Assembly: GCF_013409255.1 (NCBI RefSeq)
Contig: NZ_JACCAS010000001.1
Location: forward strand, 1,240,001 to 1,304,000
DNA: 64,000 bases
Reading direction: 5' to 3'
Source: Paraburkholderia bryophila
Lineage (GTDB): Bacteria > Pseudomonadota > Gammaproteobacteria > Burkholderiales > Burkholderiaceae
Every line of letters starts with the position of its first letter. Position 1 is the stretch's first letter. The notes below the pieces were generated by a model. That model was not told the origin of the DNA. It worked only from the letters and a program-made list of their open reading frames with translations, and did no database searches. Positions 36,179 through 44,862 of the stretch are shown here, piece by piece. The position numbers and the translations under genes are program-made.

Positions 36179-37425
36179 GCGGCCGTACTTTGGTGACCAC
36201 GCGCAGTCTTCGCGCGCTCGACTGGATGAATTTTTTCGTCGCCAATGTGCAGACGGGGTTTGGGCCGTTCATCGCGTCGTATCTGGCGTCGCACAAGTGG
36301 ACCCAGGGCGAGATCGGCATGGCGCTCTCGGTGGGCACGATCAGCGCGATGGTGAGCCAGGTGCCGGGCGGCGCTGCGGTCGATGCTTTGCGTAACAAGA
36401 AAGGCGCGGCCGCATGGGCGATTCTCGCGATCATTCTGAGCGCGGTACTGCTGGCCGTGAGCCCGACCGTGCTGCCGGTGATTGCCGCCGAAGTGTTCCA
36501 TGGCTTTGCCAGTTGCATGCTGACGCCGGCGTTGGCGGCGATTTCGTTCGCGCTGGTCGGGCGGGCGAATCTCGGCGACCGGCTGGGGCGCAATGCGCGT
36601 TGGGCATCGATTGGCAGTGCGGTGGCCGCGGGGCTGATGGGTGTATTCGGCGAATACTATTCGCCGCGCGCGGTGTTCTGGTTGACGGCTGCCTTGGCCG
36701 TGCCCGCACTGTTCGCGCTGACGATGATCCAGCGCACCGACACGATCGAACTGCCGAAAGCCGGCCCAACGCCGAAGCAGATCGAGCGGCGCGAAAGTCT
36801 GCGCGAGTTGTTGCGCGACAAGCGGATGTTGTTGTTCGCGGCTTGCATCGTGCTGTTTCACTTGTCGAATGCGGCGATGTTGAATCTTGCCGCAGGCGAA
36901 GTGACGGCCGGCATGGGCGACAACGTGCAGCTCGTGATTGCCGCGTGCATTATCGTGCCGCAGGCGATTGTGGCGATGATGTCGCCGTGGGTGGGGCGCT
37001 CTGCCGAGCGGTGGGGGCGCAGGCCGATTCTGTTGTTGGGGTTTTCGGCGTTGCCGATTCGGGCGCTGCTGTTCGCTGGGATTAGCAGCCCGTATTTGCT
37101 GGTGCCGGTGCAGATGCTCGATGGGTTGAGTGCTGCTGTGTTTGGCGTGATGCTGCCGCTGATCGCGGCGGATGTCGCCGGCGATAAGGGGCGCTATAAC
37201 CTTTGCATCGGGTTGTTTGGGTTGGCTGCAGGGATCGGGGCTACGTTGAGTACTACCGCTGCGGGGTTTGTGGCTGATCACTTTGGGAATGCGGTTAGCT
37301 TTTTTGGACTCGCTGCTGCAGGGGCTTTGGCGGTTTTGCTGGTTTGGGCGGCTATGCCGGAGACTCGGGATGCAGTTGGGGCCGAGGGCTCGGGTGGGGT
37401 GGCTGATGGGGAGGCTGCTCGGTGA
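36175..37425 (+). CDS. MFS transporter
   Basis: The 416-residue protein has 12 hydrophobic segments and begins within the stop codon of the PRC-barrel lipoprotein (ATGA), so the pair is translationally coupled. It shows an MFS-like VANVQTGFGPFIASYLASHKW start, the VPGGAAVDALRNKKG loop 2-3 motif and a central loop with basic residues (IERRESLRELLRDKRM). Its closest pattern is a drug- or metabolite-efflux MFS. The 3' end shows a drift to G/T-rich codons, a local compositional feature. Substrate unknown. Confidence 0.88.
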   Translation: MSGRTLVTTRSLRALDWMNFFVANVQTGFGPFIASYLASHKWTQGEIGMALSVGTISAMVSQVPGGAAVDALRNKKGAAAWAILAIILSAVLLAVSPTVLPVIAAEVFHGFASCMLTPALAAISFALVGRANLGDRLGRNARWASIGSAVAAGLMGVFGEYYSPRAVFWLTAALAVPALFALTMIQRTDTIELPKAGPTPKQIERRESLRELLRDKRMLLFAACIVLFHLSNAAMLNLAAGEVTAGMGDNVQLVIAACIIVPQAIVAMMSPWVGRSAERWGRRPILLLGFSALPIRALLFAGISSPYLLVPVQMLDGLSAAVFGVMLPLIAADVAGDKGRYNLCIGLFGLAAGIGATLSTTAAGFVADHFGNAVSFFGLAAAGALAVLLVWAAMPETRDAVGAEGSGGVADGEAAR

Positions 37426-37537
37426 TTGGCGCTGGTAGCGGGCTTTGGGCTTTTGCGGCGCTTTTTTTGGTGCTCTGTGCGGTGTTGGCCTTTCCTTGAT
37501 TTCACGGTGGTCTATTAGCGATCCCCCTGTGCGGGGG

Positions 37538-38910
37538 GGACCTGTCCGCATTTTTGTGTGCGAGGCGGGTTAAAGATTTCTAGCCACGTGCGAGCGTGAA
37601 GCGCTCGCCAAACAGAATAGCAAACTGGTTCATCGCCGCTTTCCAGTCGAATGCGGCGCGTACGGACTTTGCCAGCACGTTGCGCAGCGCCAGCCACAGC
37701 AGCTTGATGGCAGCTTCGTCGTTGGGGAAGTGTCCGCGGGTCTTGATGATCTTGCGCAGTTGCATGTTCAGACTCTCTATGGCGTTTGTTGTGTACACGA
37801 CCCGGCGTATCTCCGGGGGAAACACGAAGAACGGTGTGACGTGTTCCCAGGCGCGCTGCCAGGATTGCACGATGGTCGGATACTTCGTTCCCCAGGGTCC
37901 TTCAGTGAAGTCCTGCAAGGCCTGCTGTGCAGCCTGTTCGCTCGCGGCTGCATAGATCGGACGCAGCGCCGTGGCGACGCTCTTGCGGTCCTTGTGGATG
38001 GCGTACTCCAGACTGTTTCGGATCAGATGCACGATGCAGGTCTGCACCGCCGTGCGGGGGTAGGCCGCGCCGATTGCCTCGGCCAGTCCTTTCAGACCGT
38101 CCACCACGGCGATCAGGATGTCCTGGCAACCGCGGGTCTTGAGGTCATTGAACACCTTGAGCCAGAACTTCGCGCCCTCGGTCTGTTCAATCCACAGGCC
38201 GAGTACGTCGCGCTGGCCGTCGGCCTGGATACCCAGCGCCAGATAGACGGCCTTGTTGCTCACCACACCGTCGCCACGGATCTTCACGCGTAGTGCGTCG
38301 AAGAACACCACCGGGTACATCGGCTCGAGCGGGCGGCTTTGCCAGGCCAGCGTTTCAGCCATCACTTCGTCAGTGACCGAACTGATGAAGTCGGGCGAGA
38401 CCTCGGTGCCATAGCTTTCAGCCAGAAACGCCTGAATCTCGCGCACGCTCATGCCGCGGGCGTACATGGCGATGATGCGTTCATCGAAGCCCGTGAAACG
38501 GCGCTCGTGTTTGGGAATCAGGATCGGCGCGAAACTGCCCTCACGGTCCCGCGGCAGATCGAGCCGCACCGGGCCGCGCTCGGTGATGATCGTCTTGCCG
38601 CTCGCGCCGTTGCGTTCGTTGGCCTGGCCGTCGGGCTTGGGCTGGCCCGCCGGGTAGCCCAGATGCATGTTCATCTCGGCGCCCATTGCGCGCTCGATGA
38701 TGGCCTTGTTGAACGCCAGCATCAGGTCCTGAACCTGGACAGGCGTCATCGGACCCTTCACCAGTTCATCAAGCAGACCTTCAGGCAGGGCAGGCAGCGG
38801 CCCTCGGGCCGCTGCCTGGGAGGCGACGGTACGTTTCTTTTTCATGATCGGCATATCCATGATTTTCATCCTTCATGATATGCCTCGCCCACGAAATCAC
38901 GGATAGGTCC
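37538..38910 (-). mobile_element. IS256-family insertion sequence, copy 1
   Basis: The element is 1373 bp, the same as copies 2 and 3. Its ends are imperfect inverted repeats of about 28 bases, starting GGACCTGTCCGC at the left and GGACCTATCCGTG (reverse strand) at the right. The 8 bases on each side differ (TGCGGGGG and TGGTCTAT), so no target duplication remains. A few residues of its transposase differ from copies 2 and 3, so it is an older or independent copy. Confidence 0.9.
37580..38869 (-). CDS. IS256-family transposase (copy 1)
   Basis: The 429-residue protein is a transposase of the mutator/IS256 type. DDE residues are recognisable in VVFFDALRVKIRGDG, IAVVDGLKGLAEA and YTTNAIESLNMQLRK. 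The protein appears full length and intact. It differs from the other two copies at several positions (for example AALPEG-type ALPEGLL instead of ELPEGLL, GYPAGQ instead of GYPPGQ and AIHKDRKSVA instead of ASHKDRKAVA). AAGG lies upstream of the ATG at 38869. Confidence 0.95.
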   Translation of the reverse strand: MKIMDMPIMKKKRTVASQAAARGPLPALPEGLLDELVKGPMTPVQVQDLMLAFNKAIIERAMGAEMNMHLGYPAGQPKPDGQANERNGASGKTIITERGPVRLDLPRDREGSFAPILIPKHERRFTGFDERIIAMYARGMSVREIQAFLAESYGTEVSPDFISSVTDEVMAETLAWQSRPLEPMYPVVFFDALRVKIRGDGVVSNKAVYLALGIQADGQRDVLGLWIEQTEGAKFWLKVFNDLKTRGCQDILIAVVDGLKGLAEAIGAAYPRTAVQTCIVHLIRNSLEYAIHKDRKSVATALRPIYAAASEQAAQQALQDFTEGPWGTKYPTIVQSWQRAWEHVTPFFVFPPEIRRVVYTTNAIESLNMQLRKIIKTRGHFPNDEAAIKLLWLALRNVLAKSVRAAFDWKAAMNQFAILFGERFTLARG

Positions 38911-38927
38911 TGGTCTATCAGCGACCC

Positions 38928-40301
38928 TTACCCTATATCCCGCCCAGCAGTCTCCGCCATAAACGGCAACGCCAACAAAGACACGACCCCACACCCAATC
39001 AAATACCAGGCCGGCGCAAGATTACTCCCAGAAACCTGAATCAACCACGTAGCAAAAAACTGCGCAAACCCGCCAAAGATCGACACCCCGAGACAATAAA
39101 CAATCGACATCCCGGTAGCCCGAATCTCGCGAGGAAACATCTCCGGCAGCATCACGATATTAGGCACAGCGGTAAACGCGACCAGCACAGCCAACCCCGC
39201 CACCACCGACAACAAAACCGCCACGTTAGGCGCAGCATTAATCACCATAAACGCCGGATACACGGCCAGAATCAGCAAGACCCGCGACACGCCCAACACC
39301 CACTTGCGCCCCACCCGATCCGACAACGCACCGGCAAGCGGCGAACAGATCACCGTCACCACGGCCGCAGTCCACGCAGCCCACAACGCCGACGACATCG
39401 GCAGATGCAAAATCCGAATCGCGTAAGTCGACAGATAAAACAGCACGATATAGTTCGCCGCCGTCCCGCCAATGGTTGTCACCACACCCGTCGTAATCAC
39501 CCGCGAATGCTCGCGAAACAGCTTGCGCACCGGCTGCGAAGCCGGCATCGTCGAAGACGACCGAACACCCGCCTGCCCACCCGCACCATCCTCGACACCC
39601 GGCAGCGTCTCATCCAGATGGCGCCGGATATAAATCCCGATCGGCCCCATCGCCATGCCGATCACAAACGGCACACGCCAACCCCAGCTCTCCAGCGCGG
39701 CAGTCGACAGCGCCGCCGCCAACGCAACGCCAAGCAGCGACCCGCACACCGTATTCAACCCCTGGCTCACGAACTGCCAACTGCCATAAAACCCGCGCGT
39801 CTTATCGCTCCCATACTCCAGCAACAGCGACGTCGACGCGCCAATCTCACCGCCCAACGCAAACCCCTGCACCAGACGCGCAAGGATTACCAGCAACGGC
39901 GCGGCAATGCCGATCGCCGCATACGTCGGGGCGAACGCGATCATCGCCGAGCCCAGCGTCATCAGCCATAACGTCAGGCTCATCGCCGCCTTGCGGCCGG
40001 CACGATCCGCGTACCCACCAAGCACGATGCCGCCCACCGGACGCATGATGAACCCCACGCCGAACGTCCCGACCGCCAGCATCAATTGCGCAAGCTGACC
40101 CTCCACCGGGAAATACAGCTTGCCGATAATCGTCGCGAAGAAGCTGTAAATCGTGAAGTCGAAAAACTCGAGGCCGTTGCCCAGCGTGATCGCGGCAATC
40201 GCTTTCGCGTGGCTCTTGCGTGCGACAGGCTGCGCGGCCGTCATGCCCTGCACGGCGAGCGCATCAGTGCCGGCGGATTGCGGTGTGGCGGAATAGTCCA
40301 T
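38928..40301 (-). CDS. MFS transporter, metabolite:H+ symporter subfamily
   Basis: The 457-residue protein has 12 hydrophobic segments and the MHS-type features: IAAITLGNGLEFFDFTIYSFFATIIGK in segment 1, RPVGGIVLGGYADRAGRKAAM in loop 2-3, and ARLVQGFALGGEIGAS in segment 4. This group includes citrate, alpha-ketoglutarate, shikimate and proline/betaine carriers. GGAGACACAG lies upstream of the ATG. The M20 amidohydrolase gene lies about 100 bases upstream on the same strand, so they may share a transcript and the transporter may import or export its product. Its stop is 17 bases from IS copy 1. Confidence 0.9.
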   Translation of the reverse strand: MDYSATPQSAGTDALAVQGMTAAQPVARKSHAKAIAAITLGNGLEFFDFTIYSFFATIIGKLYFPVEGQLAQLMLAVGTFGVGFIMRPVGGIVLGGYADRAGRKAAMSLTLWLMTLGSAMIAFAPTYAAIGIAAPLLVILARLVQGFALGGEIGASTSLLLEYGSDKTRGFYGSWQFVSQGLNTVCGSLLGVALAAALSTAALESWGWRVPFVIGMAMGPIGIYIRRHLDETLPGVEDGAGGQAGVRSSSTMPASQPVRKLFREHSRVITTGVVTTIGGTAANYIVLFYLSTYAIRILHLPMSSALWAAWTAAVVTVICSPLAGALSDRVGRKWVLGVSRVLLILAVYPAFMVINAAPNVAVLLSVVAGLAVLVAFTAVPNIVMLPEMFPREIRATGMSIVYCLGVSIFGGFAQFFATWLIQVSGSNLAPAWYLIGCGVVSLLALPFMAETAGRDIG

Positions 40302-40399
40302 CTGTGTCTCCGTGATGTCCTTGCTGCTGAGTCAAAGCGCACGTCGATGCGCACGTCAAAGCGCACGCGCGGGCTCTAAGCGGCCCGTCACCTCCAGCC

Positions 40400-41572
40400 T
40401 CAGACCAGAAACGTCTGCGCGAGCTTCACCCAGTAAGCGGCGCCGGTCGCGAGGCAGTCGTCGTTGAAGTCGTAGCCGGGGTTGTGCACCATGCAGCCGC
40501 CCTCACCGTCGCCATTGCCGATGATCAGGTAGCTGCCGGGGCAACGCTCCAGCAGGAACGCGAAATCTTCGCTGCCGGTCAGCGGTTGCATGTCGGCGAT
40601 CAGGCCGTCTTCGCCGAGCCAGTCGAGCGCCACCTGCCGCGCGAAGCCGGTCATCTCCGCATCGTTGACGAGCACCGGATAGCGGCGCTGGTAATCCACC
40701 TGCGCACTGGCGCCGAACACTGCGGCCGTTCCGCACGCCACAGCGGTGATCCGTTCCTGTAAGTAATCGCGCACCTCAGGTTTCAACGCGCGCACCGAGA
40801 GACGCATCTCGGCCGTCTCGGGAATCACGTTGGGCGCTTCGCCCGCGTGAATCGCGCCGACGGTGATGATCGCCATGTCGAGCGGCGCGACGTTGCGCGA
40901 CACGATCGATTGCAACGCCAGCACCATTTGCGCGCACACCACGACCGGATCGACCGCTTTATGCGGCACCGCGCCATGACCACCACGCCCCGTCACGGTA
41001 ATGATCACCGTGTCCGACGAGGCCATGAACGAGCCCGGCAGAAAACCGAATTTGCCCGTCGGAAAGCCCGGCATGTTGTGCATCGCGAACACGGCGTCGC
41101 ACGGAAATTTGTCGAACAGGCCGTCTTCCAGCATCTTCTTCGCGCCAGCCTGACCCTCTTCGGCCGGCTGGAAAATCACATTCACCGTGCCGTCGAAATC
41201 CTTCTCCCGCGCCAGATGTTTGGCAGCGGCGAGCAGCATCGCCGTATGGCCGTCGTGACCACACGCGTGCATCTTGCCGGGCACCTTGCTCGCGTACGGC
41301 AAGCCGGTCGTTTCGTGAATCGGCAACGCATCCATGTCGGCGCGCAGGCCCAGCTTGCGCATGCCACTGCCTACTTTCAGTTGCCCTACAACGCCGGTTT
41401 GACCGAGCCCGCGATGCACCGTATAGCCCCATTCCTGCAAGCGTTCGGCGACCAGATCGCCGGTAGCGAACTCTTCATACGCCAGCTCCGGCTGCGCATG
41501 AATGCGGCGGCGCAGCGCGATCATTTCGTCTTCGAGTTCGGCGATGCCCGCCGGAATGGCCATGGTGTTCAC
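40400..41572 (-). CDS. M20-family amidohydrolase (hippurate hydrolase-like)
   Basis: The 390-residue protein starts at GTG 41572 seven bases after GGAG (ATG 41563 is the alternative). It shows the metal site HACGHDGHTAML, then FQPAEEGQAGAKKM with the catalytic Glu, and HNMPGFPTGKFG. It is the size and pattern of hippurate/N-acyl-amino acid amidohydrolases of the M20D group. It hydrolyses an N-acyl amide; substrate not fixed. It is divergent from a LysR gene that likely controls it. Confidence 0.92.
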   Translation of the reverse strand: MNTMAIPAGIAELEDEMIALRRRIHAQPELAYEEFATGDLVAERLQEWGYTVHRGLGQTGVVGQLKVGSGMRKLGLRADMDALPIHETTGLPYASKVPGKMHACGHDGHTAMLLAAAKHLAREKDFDGTVNVIFQPAEEGQAGAKKMLEDGLFDKFPCDAVFAMHNMPGFPTGKFGFLPGSFMASSDTVIITVTGRGGHGAVPHKAVDPVVVCAQMVLALQSIVSRNVAPLDMAIITVGAIHAGEAPNVIPETAEMRLSVRALKPEVRDYLQERITAVACGTAAVFGASAQVDYQRRYPVLVNDAEMTGFARQVALDWLGEDGLIADMQPLTGSEDFAFLLERCPGSYLIIGNGDGEGGCMVHNPGYDFNDDCLATGAAYWVKLAQTFLV

Positions 41573-41689
41573 GTGTCGTCTCCGTCAATGAAAAGCGTGA
41601 CCCAGCATAGCGACGCCGATTTTCCAGCGGCAGGCGTAGAATCGTTGCGACAGCAACTTCTGGTTGCCACCCTTTTCCTGAATCGACAG

Positions 41690-42640
41690 ATGAAACTGCA
41701 TCAGCTCAGCACGTTAGCGGCGATTGCGGATACCGGCAGTATCCGGGCCGCGGCTCGTTCGTTAGGCCTTTCGCCCGCCGCGGTCACCAAGGCGGTGCGC
41801 GAACTGGAAGCCGATATGCAAGCGCCGCTGGTGATCCGCAGCGCGAGCGGTGTCACGTTTACCGAGTTTGGCCGCACGCTGGTCGTGCATGCACGAGTGG
41901 TGTTAGGGCAATTGCAACGCGCGCAAGCGGAGATCGACGCATTGCGCGGCGCGGCAGCCGGCAAACTGTCGATCGGCGTCACGCCGTGGGTCGCGCTGAC
42001 GTTTCTGCCGCCCACGGTGCAGCGCTTCCGGCAACGCATGCCGGAAGTGCAACTGGAGTTTTTCGAGGGATTGCTCGCGGTCGTGCAACCGCGTCTGCGC
42101 GATGGCAGTCTGGATTTTTCGATCGGCCGGCCGCCACCGGCGTCGCCGCAATCGGAGTTTCACAACGTGCCGCTGTTTTCGACGCATTCGGCCGTGGTGG
42201 CGCGGCGCGATCATCCGAAAGCCGGCTGCCGCACGCTGCTCGAACTGGAAGACGCGGAGTGGGTGCTGAACTGGGACCCGGCCAGCCGCGAGTCGATCTC
42301 GGACAACCTGTTCCGCAAGCGCGGCATGCGGGTGCCGCACACCATTCATCTGGCGCACTCGCTGGCCGTGGTATTGGGGTTGCTCGCGCACACGGACATG
42401 CTCAGCATTTTTCCGTGGCCGCTCGTGGAAGTGACGCTCGCGAAAGAAAATCTGTGGGCACTGCCGCTGCGCGAAACCGTGGATGAAACCATCGTCAGCA
42501 TCACGTCACGCCGTGGCGCGCCGACGAGTCCGGCGGCCGCGTGTTTTCTCGACTGTCTGCGTGAAGTGATCGACGAAGCGGCGCGCTCGCAGGAACCCGA
42601 GCAACGCCGCCTGTTTCACTCGATCGAATTACTGCTTTAG
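41690..42640 (+). CDS. LysR-family transcriptional regulator
   Basis: The 316-residue protein opens MKLHQLSTLAAIADTGSIRA then AARSLGLSPAAVTKAVRELE, a normal LysR winged helix, and has a complete effector domain of CysB/CbbR-type arrangement. It is divergent from the M20 amidohydrolase and MFS genes, which it probably controls. It ends in an 11-bp hairpin shared with the convergent aldehyde dehydrogenase gene. Confidence 0.92.
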   Translation: MKLHQLSTLAAIADTGSIRAAARSLGLSPAAVTKAVRELEADMQAPLVIRSASGVTFTEFGRTLVVHARVVLGQLQRAQAEIDALRGAAAGKLSIGVTPWVALTFLPPTVQRFRQRMPEVQLEFFEGLLAVVQPRLRDGSLDFSIGRPPPASPQSEFHNVPLFSTHSAVVARRDHPKAGCRTLLELEDAEWVLNWDPASRESISDNLFRKRGMRVPHTIHLAHSLAVVLGLLAHTDMLSIFPWPLVEVTLAKENLWALPLRETVDETIVSITSRRGAPTSPAAACFLDCLREVIDEAARSQEPEQRRLFHSIELLL

Positions 42641-42662
42641 CGATTCCTGAGTCGCTAAAGCA
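42633..42662. terminator. Hairpin between convergent LysR and aldehyde dehydrogenase genes
   Basis: TGCTTTAGCGA and TCGCTAAAGCA form a perfect 11-bp stem with an 8-base loop. It overlaps the LysR stop codon. No T-run, but the position suggests a bidirectional terminator. Confidence 0.5.
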
Positions 42663-42696
42663 TGAACGTGAGTGTCAGCGTCAGCGCAGGCTGGGC

Positions 42697-44133
42697 TCAA
42701 CCCTCGTAGCCCACCACGCCCTTGATCTCCAGAAAGTCTTCCAGCCCGAACTCGCCGTACTCGCGGCCGTTGCCCGATTGCTTGAAGCCGCCGAACGGCG
42801 CGTCGGGATTGTAGTCCGCGTAGTTCAGATAGATCGTGCCGGTGCGCAGGCGCCGGGCCACCGCGCGCGCATGCTCGATGGAACCGGACTGGATATAGCC
42901 GGCGAGACCGTAGAGGCTGTCGTTGGCCATCGCGATCGCTTCGTCTTCGGAGTCGTAGGCGAGGATCGACAGCACCGGTCCGAAGATTTCTTCACGCGCG
43001 ATCGTCATGTCCGGCGTGACCTTGCCGAATACCGTCGGGCGCACGAAATAGCCGTCTTTCAGGCCATCGGGACGCCCCACGCCGCCCGCCACCAGCGTGG
43101 CGCCCTCTTCCATGCCGACGCCGATCAAACGCTGGATCTTGTCGAACTGCACTTCGCTGATCACCGGACCGAGATCGGTGCCTGCCGCACTTGCTGGGCC
43201 GACCTTTAGAGCTTCTGCCGCTTCCTTCGCGTACGCTAAAGCTTCGGCCTCACGCGCACGCGGCACGAACATGCGCGTGGGCGCATCGCACGACTGACCG
43301 CTGTTGTCGAAACAGGCCCGCGCGCCGCGCATCACCGCCTGCTTCAAGTCGGCGTCTTCGAGAATCAGGTTGGCCGATTTGCCGCCCAGTTCCTGATGCA
43401 CGCGCTTGACCGTATCCGCCGCCGCCTTCGCAACCTGCACGCCCGCGCGCGTCGAACCGGTGAACGACATCATGTCGATGTCCGGATGACGCGACATCGC
43501 CTCGCCCACCGTGCGGCCCTCGCCGTTCACGAGGTTGAACACGCCGGCCGGCACGCCGGCCTCGTCGAGAATCTCCGCGAAGATCAGGCCCGACAGCGGC
43601 GCCAACTCCGAAGGCTTGAGCACCATCGTGCAGCCGGCCGCGAGCGCCGGTGCAACCTTGGTGGTGATCTGCAAGGCCGGCCAGTTCCACGGCGTGATCA
43701 GCCCGCACACGCCGACCGCTTCCTTGCGAATCAGAATGCCGTTCTTCATCGACTCGAAGTCGAAGGTATCGAGCGTGCGGATCATCGTTTCCAGATGCGC
43801 GACGCCGGTCCATGCCTGCGCGTCGTTCGCGTATTGCAGCGGCGCGCCCATCTCGCGGCTGATCGCGTGCACCATGTCGTCGTAACGCTTGCGGTAGACG
43901 TCGAGAATCGCCTGCAGCAGATCGATCCGCTGCGCGATCGTGGTCTCGCTGTACGCGGGGAACGCGCGCTTCGCGGCGGCAACCGCGCGATCGACGTCTG
44001 CCGCGCTGCCGAGCGCAATCTGCTCGAACGCGGTGGCGGTGGAAGGATCGATCACGTCGAGCGTGTTCGCCTCGCCCTGATCGAGCGGATCGACCCATTG
44101 ACCGTCGATGTAAAACTGTCTGGTGTGTTGCAT
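42697..44133 (-). CDS. Aldehyde dehydrogenase
   Basis: The 478-residue NAD(P)-dependent enzyme has all family markers: ITPWNWPALQITTKVAPALAAG, the coenzyme motif GSTRAGVQVAKAAADTVKR, the general base in HQELGGKSANLI and catalytic Cys in DNSGQSCDAPTRMF, then AREEIFGPVLSILAY and FGGFKQSGNGREYG. It oxidises an aldehyde to the acid. Beside it are a cupin and a FAD amine oxidoreductase with an NCS1 permease, which suggests a role in degrading amine- or purine-like compounds, but no direct evidence fixes the aldehyde. Confidence 0.94.
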   Translation of the reverse strand: MQHTRQFYIDGQWVDPLDQGEANTLDVIDPSTATAFEQIALGSAADVDRAVAAAKRAFPAYSETTIAQRIDLLQAILDVYRKRYDDMVHAISREMGAPLQYANDAQAWTGVAHLETMIRTLDTFDFESMKNGILIRKEAVGVCGLITPWNWPALQITTKVAPALAAGCTMVLKPSELAPLSGLIFAEILDEAGVPAGVFNLVNGEGRTVGEAMSRHPDIDMMSFTGSTRAGVQVAKAAADTVKRVHQELGGKSANLILEDADLKQAVMRGARACFDNSGQSCDAPTRMFVPRAREAEALAYAKEAAEALKVGPASAAGTDLGPVISEVQFDKIQRLIGVGMEEGATLVAGGVGRPDGLKDGYFVRPTVFGKVTPDMTIAREEIFGPVLSILAYDSEDEAIAMANDSLYGLAGYIQSGSIEHARAVARRLRTGTIYLNYADYNPDAPFGGFKQSGNGREYGEFGLEDFLEIKGVVGYEG

Positions 44134-44365
44134 GGGCTTGTCCTCTACATGAAATGTGGTGGGTCAGATCCCGGGCGCGCGAATCGCACCCGTGGCGGCG
44201 TCACCCGCGTTACATCGACGCCGCTCAATCTGAATGTCTTCAAATCGAAATTCACCGCTACGCCGCTTTGGCTCAGACTCCTGTTCAGCTTCGATCCGTG
44301 CATCGAATCGTCGAATTCAAGAACTTCGAAACCCGATCTTCAAGTCTATTAACCAGGAGAGCCTC

Positions 44366-44737
44366 ATGAGCAACATCACCTTCACCCGCATCGACGCTAA
44401 AGGCCCCGGCGCTACCGGCCTGAACCCGGCCCTGCACGATCCGGCCGATGTCATTCTCGACGGCGCCAAAGCCCCGCACGCTCTCAATGCCTACTCCGAC
44501 GCGACCAACATGCTGTCCGCAGGCGTCTGGCAATGCGACGCGGGCACGCTGAAACTGGCCGACCTGCCGATTCACGAAGTGTGCGTGCTGATCGAAGGCG
44601 AAGTCGTGATCACCAGCGACGACGGCCGCAGCGAACACTATGCCGCCGGCGACGCCTTCATCCTGCACAAGGGCTTCTCGGGCACGTGGCATATGCCGGT
44701 CGCGACCAAGAAATACAGCATCGTGTACTGCGGCTGA
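44366..44737 (+). CDS. Cupin domain protein
   Basis: ATG 44366 follows CCAGGAGAGCCTC and gives 123 residues. It is a small single cupin of the ureidoglycine-aminohydrolase-like (cupin_3) type: IHEVCVLIEGEVVITSDDG then YAAGDAFILHKGFSGTW. In many genomes such cupins sit with FAD-dependent amine oxidoreductases and NCS1 or APC permeases. A clear terminator follows. Activity unknown. Confidence 0.88.
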   Translation: MSNITFTRIDAKGPGATGLNPALHDPADVILDGAKAPHALNAYSDATNMLSAGVWQCDAGTLKLADLPIHEVCVLIEGEVVITSDDGRSEHYAAGDAFILHKGFSGTWHMPVATKKYSIVYCG

Positions 44738-44786
44738 TTCACCCGCTGCGCCGCGTCATTGCTTCACTGAAACGCTTCCCTGAAAA

Positions 44787-44815
44787 CCGCACCCGCTAAG
44801 GTGCGGCTTTTTTTA
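44787..44815 (+). terminator. Rho-independent terminator after the cupin gene
   Basis: CCGCACC and GGTGCGG form a 7-bp stem around CGCTAA, followed by CTTTTTTTATT. Confidence 0.88.
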
Positions 44816-44862
44816 TTCCGGCGGCAAGCACAAAACGACAAAACGCCGCCGGCACTCAACCG

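Noticed and set aside
34975..37551. Very long open frame (858 codons) on the minus strand opposite the PRC-barrel and MFS genes
   Set aside because: It is antisense to two well-supported genes and has the Arg/His/Gln-rich composition of a shadow frame in high-GC DNA.
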